Positions 1-7,272 of a DNA stretch of 64,000 bases are shown in pieces. The notes under the pieces are model-generated. The model saw only the letters and a list, made by a program, of their open reading frames with translations, made no database searches and had not been told where the DNA came from. Every line of letters begins with the position of its first letter. Within the stretch, counting starts at the first letter, position 1. Source of the DNA: DASTDH01 sp035601575 (GTDB lineage Bacteria; Verrucomicrobiota; Verrucomicrobiia; Chthoniobacterales; JAFAMB01); the NCBI GenBank assembly GCA_035601575.1, contig DATNNZ010000462.1, positions 1 to 64,000 on the forward strand. Direction: 5' to 3'. A program made the translations under genes and the position numbers.

Positions 1-218
1 GGTCTCCCTGCCGAGGCTTCCCTGATGACGGCCAGCGCAACCGGTGCGGTAACCGACTTTGGTACTAAACTTTTAGCCGCATTCCAGCCACAGAACGGAG
101 CAAGCACGAGCATACTGACCGCAGAAAACGCGATTCCCAAAACGATTACCAATAGCAGGGCGCGCCAGTTCGCGAGGATCAATTCCTTGCGCTGCCAAAT
201 TGGCACGGCGCACGAACT
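1..218 (-). pseudogene. 5'-truncated LrgB/CidB-family membrane protein remnant (runs off left edge)
   Basis: Reading the minus strand from about 206 down to 1 gives an open frame with a hydrophobic helix followed by the LrgB-family signature (SLVPKSVTAPVALAV, then IREASAGR). In the family this block lies about 100 residues into a protein of about 230 residues and is preceded by a conserved LGP-VALAVPLY segment. Here homology starts abruptly at AVPIWQRKEL, right after an in-frame TAA (219-221), and the N-terminal half is not seen in the other minus frames upstream. I infer a 5'-truncated or frameshifted copy. The 3' end lies outside the window, so a sequencing error cannot be excluded. LrgB proteins act with LrgA/CidA in murein hydrolase or metabolite export control. 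Confidence 0.55.
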
Positions 219-353
219 TTATTTCGTAATTAAGCGATAAGGGATTTGCCGTGCCCGAGTTTCAGCAATTCGAAGAATTTCTGCAGGTCCGCGAAACATT
301 CGCTTTTGTGGATCAGTCCTAGGCGATCTACCCGGAACGTGGTTTGTTTCGCT

Positions 354-2477
354 ATGTCTGGTGAACTAAAGCCCAACCGGCTCATCCACGAAAAGTCACC
401 GTATCTACTCCAGCATGCCCACAATCCGGTTGACTGGTTTCCATGGGGTGAGGAGGCGTTCGCCGAAGCGCGTCAGGAGAACAAACCGATTTTTCTCTCG
501 ATCGGGTACTCCACCTGCCACTGGTGCCACGTCATGGAACACGAGTCGTTCGAGAATCCAGAGATCGCTGCAATCCTGAACCGGCATTTCGTCAGCATTA
601 AGGTCGATCGGGAAGAACGGCCGGACGTCGATCGCGTTTACATGCTCTTTGTGCAAAGCACGACCGGCTCGGGTGGGTGGCCGATGAGTGTATTTGTTAC
701 GCCGCAGCTCCAACCATTTTTTGGTGGTACTTACTATCCGCCCGAGGACCGTTATGGCCGACCAGGATTCGGCACTTTACTGGAACGCCTCGCCGGCATC
801 TGGCAGCAGCATCAGGACAAAGTGATCGGTCAAGGTCAACAATTCACCAATGCGTTGAATGAGGCCATGGCGAAAAAAGGGCCGCTATCCGCTGATTTGT
901 TGCGCTCGGAATGGCTGGAAACCGCGTACCGGCAAACTGCTTCCGGTTTCGACCCGGAAGAGGGCGGGTTCGGTTCAGCACCGAAGTTTCCACGTCCGGC
1001 TCTGTTTCATTTTCTATTGCGATACTGGGCGCGAACTGGCTCACACACCGTCTTGGATATGACGCTATTCACATTGCGGAAAATGGCGGCAGGCGGGATC
1101 TACGATCACCTGGGCGGCGGTTTTCACCGTTACTCGGTCGACGAACGCTGGCATGTGCCACATTTCGAAAAGATGCTGTACGATCAGGCGCAGCTCGTCT
1201 CGATCTACACCGAGGCTTATCAGATTACCCGGGATAGGCTGTTTGCCGACATCGTGGACGAGACGCTCGGTTATCTCATTCGCGATTTAGCCGCTCCCGA
1301 AGGCGGATTCTATTCGGCCGAAGATGCTGATAGCCTACCATCTCCGGCTGCTTCCGAAAAAAAGGAAGGTGCATTTTATGTCTGGACCGATTCCGAGATC
1401 GACGCCGTTTTGTCGTCCGATGAATCGCTGGTCTTTCGGCGATCTTACGGTGTCGAAAAGGCCGGAAACGTGCGTGCCGACAGCGATCCCCAAGGGGAAC
1501 TGTCAGGCCAGAATGTGTTATTCCGGCAAAACGACGCGGAACTGGTAGCAAAGCTAACCGGGAAGAGTCAGTCAGAGGTGGAAAAACTACTCGCATCTGC
1601 TCGGGAGAAGCTTTTCCGAACTAGATCGCAACGGCCTCGGCCGCATTTGGATGATAAAATTATCACCGCATGGAACGGTCTCTTACTTTCAGCCTTGGCG
1701 CGCGCCTACCAGGTTTTTCGCAATCCGACTCACCTGCAGCACGCGCAAAAAACCGCGGATTTCCTACGAAATCAATTATATCCCGGGCGATTGGTACGGA
1801 GCTATCGCCAAGGAGCCAGCGCAGTTCCTGGTTTTGCCGAAGACTACGCGTTTCTTATTCAAGGATTGCTTGATTTGTACGAGGCGGATTTTGATTATCA
1901 ATGGCTCCAGTGGGCAATTGAACTTCAGAGCGAATTCGACCAAAGGTTCGCCGATCCGGCCGGCGGCTACTTTAACACGGAAGGAAGTGCAGCGGATATT
2001 CTCTTTCGTTTAAAAGATGATCACGACGGCGCCGAGCCGTCCGCCAATTCGGTGGCAGCAATGAATCTAATCCGGCTAAGTCGCATTTTAGGTCGGTCAG
2101 ACTTCGAATCGAATGCCAGAAAGGTGATTAGTAGCTTTCAGGAAATGCTCGGACATCATCCGTCGGCTATGCCCCAAATGTTAAGCGCGGCAGATGCTCT
2201 GTTAGCCGATCCGCTCCAGATTGTGGTTGCGACGCGCACCCCGATAGACGATCCGCTGTTACGGATCGCTCAAGTCGCCTATCAACCACGTCGTATATTG
2301 TTACTAGCTGGGGAAAAGGGGCTTGCTCAACAAGTCCCGGAGTTGCGGGGGATGGATCTGATTGACGGGCGCTCTGCTGCCTACGTTTGTCGCAACTTTG
2401 CTTGTGAATTGCCAATCACTGATCCGGAGGCGTTGGCGACGAAGCTGGGTGGGATCAGCCGTGCCGATAGTCGATGA
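354..2477 (+). CDS. DUF255 thioredoxin-fold protein (YyaL/SPATA20-like)
   Basis: A protein of about 707 residues that opens with a thioredoxin-like DUF255 domain. A CHWC active-site motif at residues 55-58 follows the family hallmark KPIFLSIGYSTCHWCHVME. The rest is an (alpha/alpha)6-type barrel resembling N-acyl-glucosamine epimerase or cellobiose epimerase folds. Length matches the family (about 680-700). The ATG at 354 was chosen because homology (LIHEKSPYLLQHAHNPVDW) starts ten residues later; the open frame reaches back to 246 but without conserved sequence. No signal peptide is seen, so it is probably cytosolic. The biochemical role of the family is not settled; a redox or carbohydrate-linked function is usually assumed. 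It stands alone, followed by 420 bp of repeat DNA. Confidence 0.9.
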   Translation: MSGELKPNRLIHEKSPYLLQHAHNPVDWFPWGEEAFAEARQENKPIFLSIGYSTCHWCHVMEHESFENPEIAAILNRHFVSIKVDREERPDVDRVYMLFVQSTTGSGGWPMSVFVTPQLQPFFGGTYYPPEDRYGRPGFGTLLERLAGIWQQHQDKVIGQGQQFTNALNEAMAKKGPLSADLLRSEWLETAYRQTASGFDPEEGGFGSAPKFPRPALFHFLLRYWARTGSHTVLDMTLFTLRKMAAGGIYDHLGGGFHRYSVDERWHVPHFEKMLYDQAQLVSIYTEAYQITRDRLFADIVDETLGYLIRDLAAPEGGFYSAEDADSLPSPAASEKKEGAFYVWTDSEIDAVLSSDESLVFRRSYGVEKAGNVRADSDPQGELSGQNVLFRQNDAELVAKLTGKSQSEVEKLLASAREKLFRTRSQRPRPHLDDKIITAWNGLLLSALARAYQVFRNPTHLQHAQKTADFLRNQLYPGRLVRSYRQGASAVPGFAEDYAFLIQGLLDLYEADFDYQWLQWAIELQSEFDQRFADPAGGYFNTEGSAADILFRLKDDHDGAEPSANSVAAMNLIRLSRILGRSDFESNARKVISSFQEMLGHHPSAMPQMLSAADALLADPLQIVVATRTPIDDPLLRIAQVAYQPRRILLLAGEKGLAQQVPELRGMDLIDGRSAAYVCRNFACELPITDPEALATKLGGISRADSR

Positions 2478-2512
2478 ATCTATTAAGAGGCTCGGCATTC
2501 TACGTGGCGCAG

Positions 2513-2597
2513 TTCGGCCCGAAGCGCCTTGCAAGCTTAGCCCAGGTTTTAACCTGGGTGGCCGTGTTTTATCGTCCGCCAGGTCTGAAGGACCGGC
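2513..2597 (+). repeat. REP-like 90-bp element, copy 1
   Basis: The unit is built from three short dyads in a fixed order: an imperfect GGCCCGAAGCGCC-type hairpin, a perfect CCCAGGTTTTAACCTGGG hairpin, and a GTCTGAAGGAC dyad. Copy 2 lies inverted at 2688-2775, and a third, more diverged copy is at 51070-51157 in the same orientation as copy 1. The shared order and the compensating changes in the hairpin arms suggest a dispersed REP/BIME-type element. Confidence 0.8.
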
Positions 2598-2687
2598 AGC
2601 AGGCGAAGACGTTGATGGTATCGTAAATGGGGGATTATCGGTGCATAACCCTAATCCCAGCTTTTGCAGGCGAAGGCTTCGTGTTTC

Positions 2688-2775
2688 TTACCGGTCCTTC
2701 AGACCGAGCGCCTTATTAAACGGGCAACCCGGGTTAAAACCTGGGCTAAGCTTCCAAGGCCCTTTCGGGCCGAAA
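2688..2775 (-). repeat. REP-like 90-bp element, copy 2 (inverted)
   Basis: This is the reverse complement of the unit at 2513-2597: the GTCTGAAGGACCGG block, then the CCCAGGTTTTAACCCGGG dyad, then GGCCCGAAAGGGCC. The last is here a perfect GGCCC/GGGCC hairpin, better conserved than in copy 1. The two copies can pair over nearly their whole length. Confidence 0.8.
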
Positions 2776-2899
2776 CGCGCCGTCACGCGCCGACTGTTTT
2801 TTTGGAAGCCCCATTATCCATGACTTTCGGATCCTGACCTCGGATCCCGTCTTTGGGCGTTATAGAATAGCGCCAATCTGGTAGAGTAACGGCACCAAT

Positions 2900-3316
2900 A
2901 TGGAAGCACCAAGCCTTGAGACCTCCGTTCGCGTCATGTTCTTCGATACTGATGCCGGGGGGGTGGTCCATAACATTGCTTACCTACGGTTCATAGAAAT
3001 TAATCGATCCCTGTTAGCCGAGAAGCTTGGCTGGGAAATGGGTGAACGATTACTTCAAGGCGATTGCCCGGTTGTCATCCGCACAGAAATCGATTATCGC
3101 CGGCCAGCGCGTCTTTGGGACGAGTTGGTTGTCCGTGGCTGGTTGGACAAGTTTGAGCGAACTCGGTTCTGGTGCGCTTTCACGATCACCCGTCCCAGTG
3201 ACGGCCAGGTGCTGATTACCTGCCGTCAGACATTGGTCGTAGTGAAGTTGCCGGAGATGAAGGTACAAAGATTGCCGGCTTTCTGGAATAGCGCCTGGGA
3301 ACAGTTGAGGGGGTAG
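2900..3316 (+). CDS. Acyl-CoA thioesterase, 4HBT/YbgC family
   Basis: A 138-residue hotdog-fold protein, the usual size for YbgC-type 4-hydroxybenzoyl-CoA/acyl-CoA thioesterases. The active-site block near residues 13-27 reads FDTDAGGVVHNIAYLRFIE. It keeps the Asp (tDagGvV) that acts as the catalytic acid/base and the conserved Tyr and Asn-like positions. YbgC proteins hydrolyse short or medium acyl-CoA and are linked to envelope phospholipid metabolism, often beside tol-pal, which is not seen here. The ATG at 2900 is the first codon giving the full fold. The 3' end runs into a heptamer array shared with the convergent gene at 3357. Substrate cannot be deduced. Confidence 0.85.
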   Translation: MEAPSLETSVRVMFFDTDAGGVVHNIAYLRFIEINRSLLAEKLGWEMGERLLQGDCPVVIRTEIDYRRPARLWDELVVRGWLDKFERTRFWCAFTITRPSDGQVLITCRQTLVVVKLPEMKVQRLPAFWNSAWEQLRG

Positions 3317-3317
3317 A

Positions 3318-3373
3318 GGTTCGAGATTGCAGGTTGCAACCGGTAATTCGCAACTTTCAACTTTTAACTCTTA
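3318..3373. repeat. Heptamer array between convergent genes
   Basis: The sequence can be written as seven-base words: GGTTCGA, GATTGCA, GGTTGCA, ACCGGTA, ATTCGCA, ACTTTCA, ACTTTTA, ACTCTTA. The first three follow RRTTGCA-like wording and the last three ACTYTYA. The stop codon (TGA, 3357-3359 on the minus strand) and the last four codons of the membrane protease gene lie inside the array. Confidence 0.5.
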
Positions 3374-4127
3374 GCAGATGTAAGACCGCGTCGGAAAAGT
3401 CCATCGCGCCCTGCAGGAGTTCGGCGCCGAAGGAATAAAAGGTCACATCGCGGCTGGCGAGAATGAGCATGAGACTCAATCCGAGGAAGTTCATCAGATA
3501 GATCACCATCATCGAGAAAAACGTTCCGTGCTCGACGAGATCAGTTTGCCCGTTCCAGAGCATCCAAACGGTGAACGTTACGTGAAACATCCAGGTAAAA
3601 CCAATCAGCCCCAAAAGCCATCGATGGAACGGTGACAGGTCCCAGAACACGCTGATGCCGCCGTAAAAAGCGAGGATAATCAGGCTGTAGATCGGAAAAA
3701 AATAGGGGGCGAGCGAGATCCAGAAATTGTTTCTATCGGTGACAATATGTCCGCCTTCACTACCCACACGGAAACGAGTGACCCGGCCCCCCATGATCCA
3801 GACCCACAGCACATGAGTAAGCTCGTGGCCGAAGACGTACATGAGCACTGGCTTCGGTAATCCAAAAAAAGTAATCAGCCAAAGGATTGCCCCAAGCGCA
3901 AAAAACCAGAATTCTTCCGAGGCCCAGAAGGCGTGATTAACCGTCGCTTGGGAAAAACAAGAAAAGAAAGCCCGCGTCAGAATCCAGGCCGGGGGGATCA
4001 GAAATACGGCAATCAGCTGCTTGAGCCAACGAACGGGTACAGCAATCTCTCGATCTAATTCCCCGACCTTTTCGGTCGCCGAACGCGCCGATCGCAGTTT
4101 GCGGCGTTTTCGGTTTGTCGTTACCAC
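3357..4127 (-). CDS. M50-like membrane zinc metalloprotease-type protein
   Basis: A 256-residue protein with about five hydrophobic segments. A classical zinc-protease motif HELTH occupies residues 101-105, at the end of a membrane helix (YVFGHELTHVLWVW). This is the arrangement of intramembrane site-2-type (M50-like) proteases and of DUF-type M50 relatives. No PDZ domain is present, and a distal Asp (NPDG-type) ligand cannot be assigned with certainty. The start is a GTG at 4127, directly against a long hairpin that separates it from efp; no Shine-Dalgarno is visible, so the start is uncertain. The gene follows efp on the same strand. The C-terminal residues RVKS are encoded by a repeat array. 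Function is unknown beyond a likely membrane peptidase. Confidence 0.6.
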   Translation of the reverse strand: MVTTNRKRRKLRSARSATEKVGELDREIAVPVRWLKQLIAVFLIPPAWILTRAFFSCFSQATVNHAFWASEEFWFFALGAILWLITFFGLPKPVLMYVFGHELTHVLWVWIMGGRVTRFRVGSEGGHIVTDRNNFWISLAPYFFPIYSLIILAFYGGISVFWDLSPFHRWLLGLIGFTWMFHVTFTVWMLWNGQTDLVEHGTFFSMMVIYLMNFLGLSLMLILASRDVTFYSFGAELLQGAMDFSDAVLHLLRVKS

Positions 4128-4235
4128 AGCGCGAAAAATTCACAAAAGGATAGCCAAGCGGCACCCTTTTTGAACAGCTTCATTTGTTCAACACGAAAAA
4201 CACCGCTTGGCCATCCTTTGTGAATTTTTCGCGCT
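4128..4235. repeat. 108-bp long hairpin (inverted repeat with 35-bp arms)
   Basis: The left arm 4128-4163 and right arm 4201-4235 are reverse complements with one indel and one or two substitutions. The arms begin AGCGCGAAAAATTCACAAA. The 37-bp loop holds its own small dyad, TTGAAC/GTTCAA. The element exactly fills the gap between the efp stop codon (TAG at 4234-4236 lies in the right arm) and the GTG of the downstream gene. It could be a MITE-like insertion, a processing site or an efp terminator; there is no T-tract, so a plain intrinsic terminator is unlikely. Confidence 0.85.
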
Positions 4236-4791
4236 AAGCACGTCCCATATAAGCCCCGGTCCGCGTATCTACGCGAATCAGTTCGCCTTGTTTTATAAAT
4301 AGCGGGACCTGAACGGTCTTCCCTGTTTCTAGTTTTGCCGTTTTTTGTACGTTGGTTGCGCTGTCGCCGCGCAATCCTTCCGGCGCTTCAGAAACCTTAA
4401 GCGTCACCGATGAAGGGAGCTCGATTTCGACCGGCCGGCCTTCCGCATAGAGGACTTCTACTTTTAGATTCTCAGAAAGATACTCTTGCGCGGCTCCCAA
4501 CAGTTCCGGCCCTAGCGTTTCGGTCTCGTAATTTTCCGGGTCCATAAAAACGAAGCCGTCCTGCTCCTTGTAACTGAACTCCAAGGTCCGCCGGGTGACA
4601 TCAACCAGTTCGACGGTCTCCGTCGAACTGAAGCGCACGTTACTAGATTTCCCAGTCCGAATGCTGCGAAGCGTTCCTTGGACGAATGCGCGTAGATTGC
4701 CCGGAGTACGGTGTTGCACTTCGAGCACGACGGCGATATCGCCGTTATACCGGATTGCCATTCCTTTGCGAAGATCGTTTGCTGCTGCCAT
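4234..4791 (-). CDS. efp: Translation elongation factor P
   Basis: A 185-residue protein with the three-domain EF-P architecture: an N-terminal KOW-like domain, a central OB domain and a C-terminal OB domain ending in IKQGELIRVDTRTGAYMGRA. EF-P binds the ribosome and relieves stalling at polyproline stretches. The start at 4791 (MAAANDLRKGM) was chosen over one 7 codons upstream because the family begins this way. The loop tip reads RTPGNLRAF, so the residue aligned with E. coli Lys34, which is modified by EpmA (or with the Arg rhamnosylated by EarP), is Asn32. No epmA, epmB or earP gene is visible nearby. The stop codon lies inside a long hairpin. Confidence 0.95.
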   Translation of the reverse strand: MAAANDLRKGMAIRYNGDIAVVLEVQHRTPGNLRAFVQGTLRSIRTGKSSNVRFSSTETVELVDVTRRTLEFSYKEQDGFVFMDPENYETETLGPELLGAAQEYLSENLKVEVLYAEGRPVEIELPSSVTLKVSEAPEGLRGDSATNVQKTAKLETGKTVQVPLFIKQGELIRVDTRTGAYMGRA

Positions 4792-4834
4792 AAAGCACGT
4801 CCCGTGATTCAAGTGATTGCGGGAGAGGGTACGA

Positions 4835-5830
4835 TTACAGAAGCTTCACTTTCGTCAAATCTTGAGAATCAATAATTCCGACCGGCCGGTTTGACTCGTC
4901 GACTACGATGAGATCGTCAATCCGATGTTGGTCAAGAATAGTGAGTACCTCGACGGCCAATCGGTCGGACCGGATCGTAATCGGATGCTTCACCATATAG
5001 CCGCCGACCGCTTCCTGAACCATGGCCGGTCGATCTTCAAATGCCCGCACAAAATCACCATGCGTAAAAATTCCGGCTAAAACGCCCGATCGGTCTACTA
5101 CTACAGCAACCCCAGCGCGACACTGATTCATCGCGTGCAACACCGCCAATACCTCCGTATCAGGTGTCACTCTCGGCATGCGGTCACCTCCCCGCATTAC
5201 GTCGGTGACCCGCTGCAATAACGCGCGGCCGAGTCTGCCGCCCGGATGAAACTTGGCGAAATCCTCTTTCTGGAAGCCGCGTACCTGCAACAGCACCATG
5301 GCCAGTGCGTCGCCCAGGACAAGCATGACGGTCGTACTCGAAGTTGGTGCGAGATTCAACGGACAAGCCTCTTGCTCGACTGAGCAATCCAGCACAATAT
5401 CGCTGTGTTTAGCCAAGGTAGAATTCAAATCCCCGGTGAACGCAATGATTTGAACGTCAAAGCGTTTCAATGCCGGTAGGATGTTCAGCAATTCAGCGGT
5501 TTCTCCGCTATAGCTCATCGCGAGAACACAATCTCCGGTCACGGCGATTCCGAGATCGCCATGCAACGCGTTGAGCGGATTTAGCACCACCGCTGGCGAC
5601 CCAGTGCTGGTTAGAGTCGCCGCGATTTTCTCTCCGATCTGGCCTGATTTACCGACACCAAGGACGATGATTTTTCGACCCGCTTCAACGGTTCTGCGCA
5701 AAAGCTGAACTGCTTCGGAGAAGCGCTGATCCAGTCGCTTGGCCAGCCTTTCCAATTCATGGATCTCGACCTGCAAGACATGTCGGGCCTGTTCGAGAAC
5801 GCTCGTGCTGAGCTTGTCGAGGTCATTCAT
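4835..5830 (-). CDS. kdsD: D-arabinose-5-phosphate isomerase (KpsF/GutQ family)
   Basis: A 331-residue protein with an N-terminal SIS domain (residues about 35-170; GVGKSGQIGEKIAATLTSTG, and the family motif LNALHGDLG) and two C-terminal CBS domains. This is the full architecture of KdsD/KpsF, which interconverts ribulose-5-phosphate and arabinose-5-phosphate for Kdo and lipopolysaccharide synthesis. Its presence supports a Gram-negative envelope. The ATG at 5830 lies in a duplicated stretch and is preceded by an eight-codon leader whose TGA overlaps it (see 5827-5853), so coupled translation is possible. The symbol follows the family; gutQ-type paralogues cannot be excluded. Confidence 0.92.
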   Translation of the reverse strand: MNDLDKLSTSVLEQARHVLQVEIHELERLAKRLDQRFSEAVQLLRRTVEAGRKIIVLGVGKSGQIGEKIAATLTSTGSPAVVLNPLNALHGDLGIAVTGDCVLAMSYSGETAELLNILPALKRFDVQIIAFTGDLNSTLAKHSDIVLDCSVEQEACPLNLAPTSSTTVMLVLGDALAMVLLQVRGFQKEDFAKFHPGGRLGRALLQRVTDVMRGGDRMPRVTPDTEVLAVLHAMNQCRAGVAVVVDRSGVLAGIFTHGDFVRAFEDRPAMVQEAVGGYMVKHPITIRSDRLAVEVLTILDQHRIDDLIVVDESNRPVGIIDSQDLTKVKLL

Positions 5831-5853
5831 AGCGAGCTTGTCGAGTCATTCAT
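5827..5853 (-). promoter_or_regulatory. Possible 8-codon leader peptide overlapping the kdsD start (ATGA)
   Basis: The start region of kdsD is tandemly duplicated, with the unit GCTATGAATGACYTCGACAA roughly repeated. The upstream copy lost one base, so it reads Met-Asn-Asp-Ser-Thr-Ser-Ser-Leu-stop. Its TGA (5829-5827) overlaps the kdsD ATG (5830-5828) in an ATGA arrangement. This may be a by-product of the duplication or a device for translational coupling. Confidence 0.4.
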
Positions 5854-5903
5854 AGCGAATTCAAATGTCCTGCGTACGCTGCCACAAATTGCAAGTAGCA
5901 AAA

Positions 5904-5946
5904 CTGCTATTTGCTATCTGTCATTTGTCATCGCGCCGAAGGCGCG
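5904..5946 (-). repeat. Hairpin plus 4x7 heptamer module (ATRRCAR family) after the corA-like gene
   Basis: On the minus strand, three bases after the CorA-like stop, comes a perfect 6-bp hairpin CGCGCC-TTC-GGCGCG (5932-5946). Exactly four heptamers follow: ATGACAA, ATGACAG, ATAGCAA, ATAGCAG (5931-5904). The same order of stop, hairpin and heptamers occurs at other gene ends in the window. Confidence 0.75.
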
Positions 5947-5949
5947 CGG

Positions 5950-7002
5950 TCAGCGTCGGCGCTGGAAGTGCCAAAAGGTTACCACTACGCCGACCAGCAT
6001 CAATAAAATCACAATCGGGTAGGTGTCGTGCCATCGATGTATCAGCGAACGAGGGGAATGGCCGAAGAAGCTCATCGCGTACAACATCGCGATCGTGATG
6101 ACCGGGAGGCAAATCGAGGCGACGAGTGCGAGCATTCGAATCGATTCACTGGTCCGCGAGCTCAGACTACCTAAGTATAAATTGGAAAGATTGGCCGCCG
6201 TTGACGCTTCGGTCTGCAGCCGTTCGATGACTTCCAGCAAACGCGAGTATCCGAACCGGAAGAACGGTTTGCTGCGGTCTCCGATTGCTCCGCTCCGGTC
6301 TTCGGCCAATTGTCGCCAGGCTTCAGCTTGGGTAAGGCCAATCTGTCGAAGTGCGGTCACCGTTCTTTGCATGTGGCTGATAAGCGGCAACAATTCCGGA
6401 CTAGGATCGCGCAGGATATTTTTTTCGAGGCTCTCGCGGCGATCGGTTAATTGGGCAATCAAAGCACCGTAGGGTTCCAGCGTAGCCTCGAAGATGGAGT
6501 AGACCAAATAGTCGCTTCGCAAGAATCGTAACTGATTTTCGTCGTCGCGAACGCGCTCCCGCAATGTTTGAAAAGGATCAAGCGCGGTATTGGCCAGAAG
6601 AGTGACCACAATCTGATTTTGCAGGAAGAGATGGAGGGGCTCAATAACCAGTGCTCCGGTGGGCGAAGCGGAAACAATCTGGAGCACAACGGAGAGCTGT
6701 TCATCATACGCTTCGACCAGCGGACGTCCAGGATCGGTTTTGAATCTGGCCAAAACAAGCGGATGGAATCGGAATTGGGAAGCGAAGCGTTCCAAAGTTT
6801 CGTCATTCGGCCGTCCCTGTAAATGGAGCCAACGGACACCTCCGCTCACTGAGGCGTCGACTGCATTTTCGAGACGATCGATCTGCTTCTCGGTATGCGA
6901 ATAGGCGTTGTATTCGATGAGATAAACGGCCTTCCCAGGTTCAAGACTGTGCACGGTTTGAACCAACTGGCCGGCCGGTTCAGTGGAGACCGGGCCGTTC
7001 AT
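5950..7002 (-). CDS. CorA-like divalent cation transporter with altered GMN motif
   Basis: A 350-residue protein with the CorA layout: a large N-terminal cytoplasmic alpha/beta domain, a long helical stalk (about residues 150-290), and two C-terminal membrane helices (MLALVASICLPVITIAMLYA and TYPIVILLMLVGVVVTFWHF). CorA pentamers carry Mg2+, Co2+ or Ni2+, and the selectivity filter is the Gly-Met-Asn motif at the end of the first helix. Here the same position reads Tyr-Ala-Met-Ser-Phe-Phe-Gly, so Gly and Asn are both replaced. Ion selectivity is therefore uncertain, or the protein may have another role. A repeat hairpin lies directly behind the stop codon. Confidence 0.8.
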   Translation of the reverse strand: MNGPVSTEPAGQLVQTVHSLEPGKAVYLIEYNAYSHTEKQIDRLENAVDASVSGGVRWLHLQGRPNDETLERFASQFRFHPLVLARFKTDPGRPLVEAYDEQLSVVLQIVSASPTGALVIEPLHLFLQNQIVVTLLANTALDPFQTLRERVRDDENQLRFLRSDYLVYSIFEATLEPYGALIAQLTDRRESLEKNILRDPSPELLPLISHMQRTVTALRQIGLTQAEAWRQLAEDRSGAIGDRSKPFFRFGYSRLLEVIERLQTEASTAANLSNLYLGSLSSRTSESIRMLALVASICLPVITIAMLYAMSFFGHSPRSLIHRWHDTYPIVILLMLVGVVVTFWHFQRRR

Positions 7003-7022
7003 TTCAGCCTGGCGGATCCGAG

Positions 7023-7229
7023 TTAACCACGTCTAGGTCCTCTCCATAGCGCCGCATCGAGGCAGGCAATGATGTGGCCAAGCCATCCGAGCCAAACCAA
7101 CCATAAGAACCCGCTAACAACGAAAAGGATGATGGCTGCGATGATGCGACCCTGGACCAACTGGCCGAGACCAGGGATAAAAAAACTGCAAATCGCAGCG
7201 AGCACGTTTCCGGTGGAACCTTGTCCCAT
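7023..7229 (-). CDS. Small two-helix membrane protein (TM2-like)
   Basis: A 68-residue protein, MGQGSTGNVLAAICSFFIPGLGQLVQGR followed by a long hydrophobic run. It holds two closely spaced membrane segments with the FIPGLGQLVQGR turn typical of short TM2/DUF5683-like proteins. The ATG at 7229 was chosen because AAGGAG lies 8 bases upstream, a good Shine-Dalgarno. It sits between the CorA-like gene (20 bp downstream) and the Deg protease (43 bp upstream) on the same strand, so it may be part of the same transcript. No function is assigned. Confidence 0.7.
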   Translation of the reverse strand: MGQGSTGNVLAAICSFFIPGLGQLVQGRIIAAIILFVVSGFLWLVWLGWLGHIIACLDAALWRGPRRG

Positions 7230-7272
7230 AGTTATCTCCTTCCAGAATAACAAAGACGATTGCCCCTAAGTT

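Larger units (their letters stand above)
2478..2899. other. Intergenic region filled by an inverted pair of REP-like repeats
   Basis: No credible gene is present. Most of the stretch is taken up by two copies of a palindromic repeat of about 90 bp facing each other (listed separately), separated by about 90 bp of unique sequence. Confidence 0.7.

Noticed and set aside
246..353. Longer N-terminus for the DUF255 protein
   Set aside because: The 36 extra codons show no family conservation, and the family start matches the ATG at 354.
4128..4235. Long hairpin as a simple intrinsic terminator for efp
   Set aside because: There is no T-tract after either arm and the stem is far longer than usual, so it was kept as an inverted repeat of open function.
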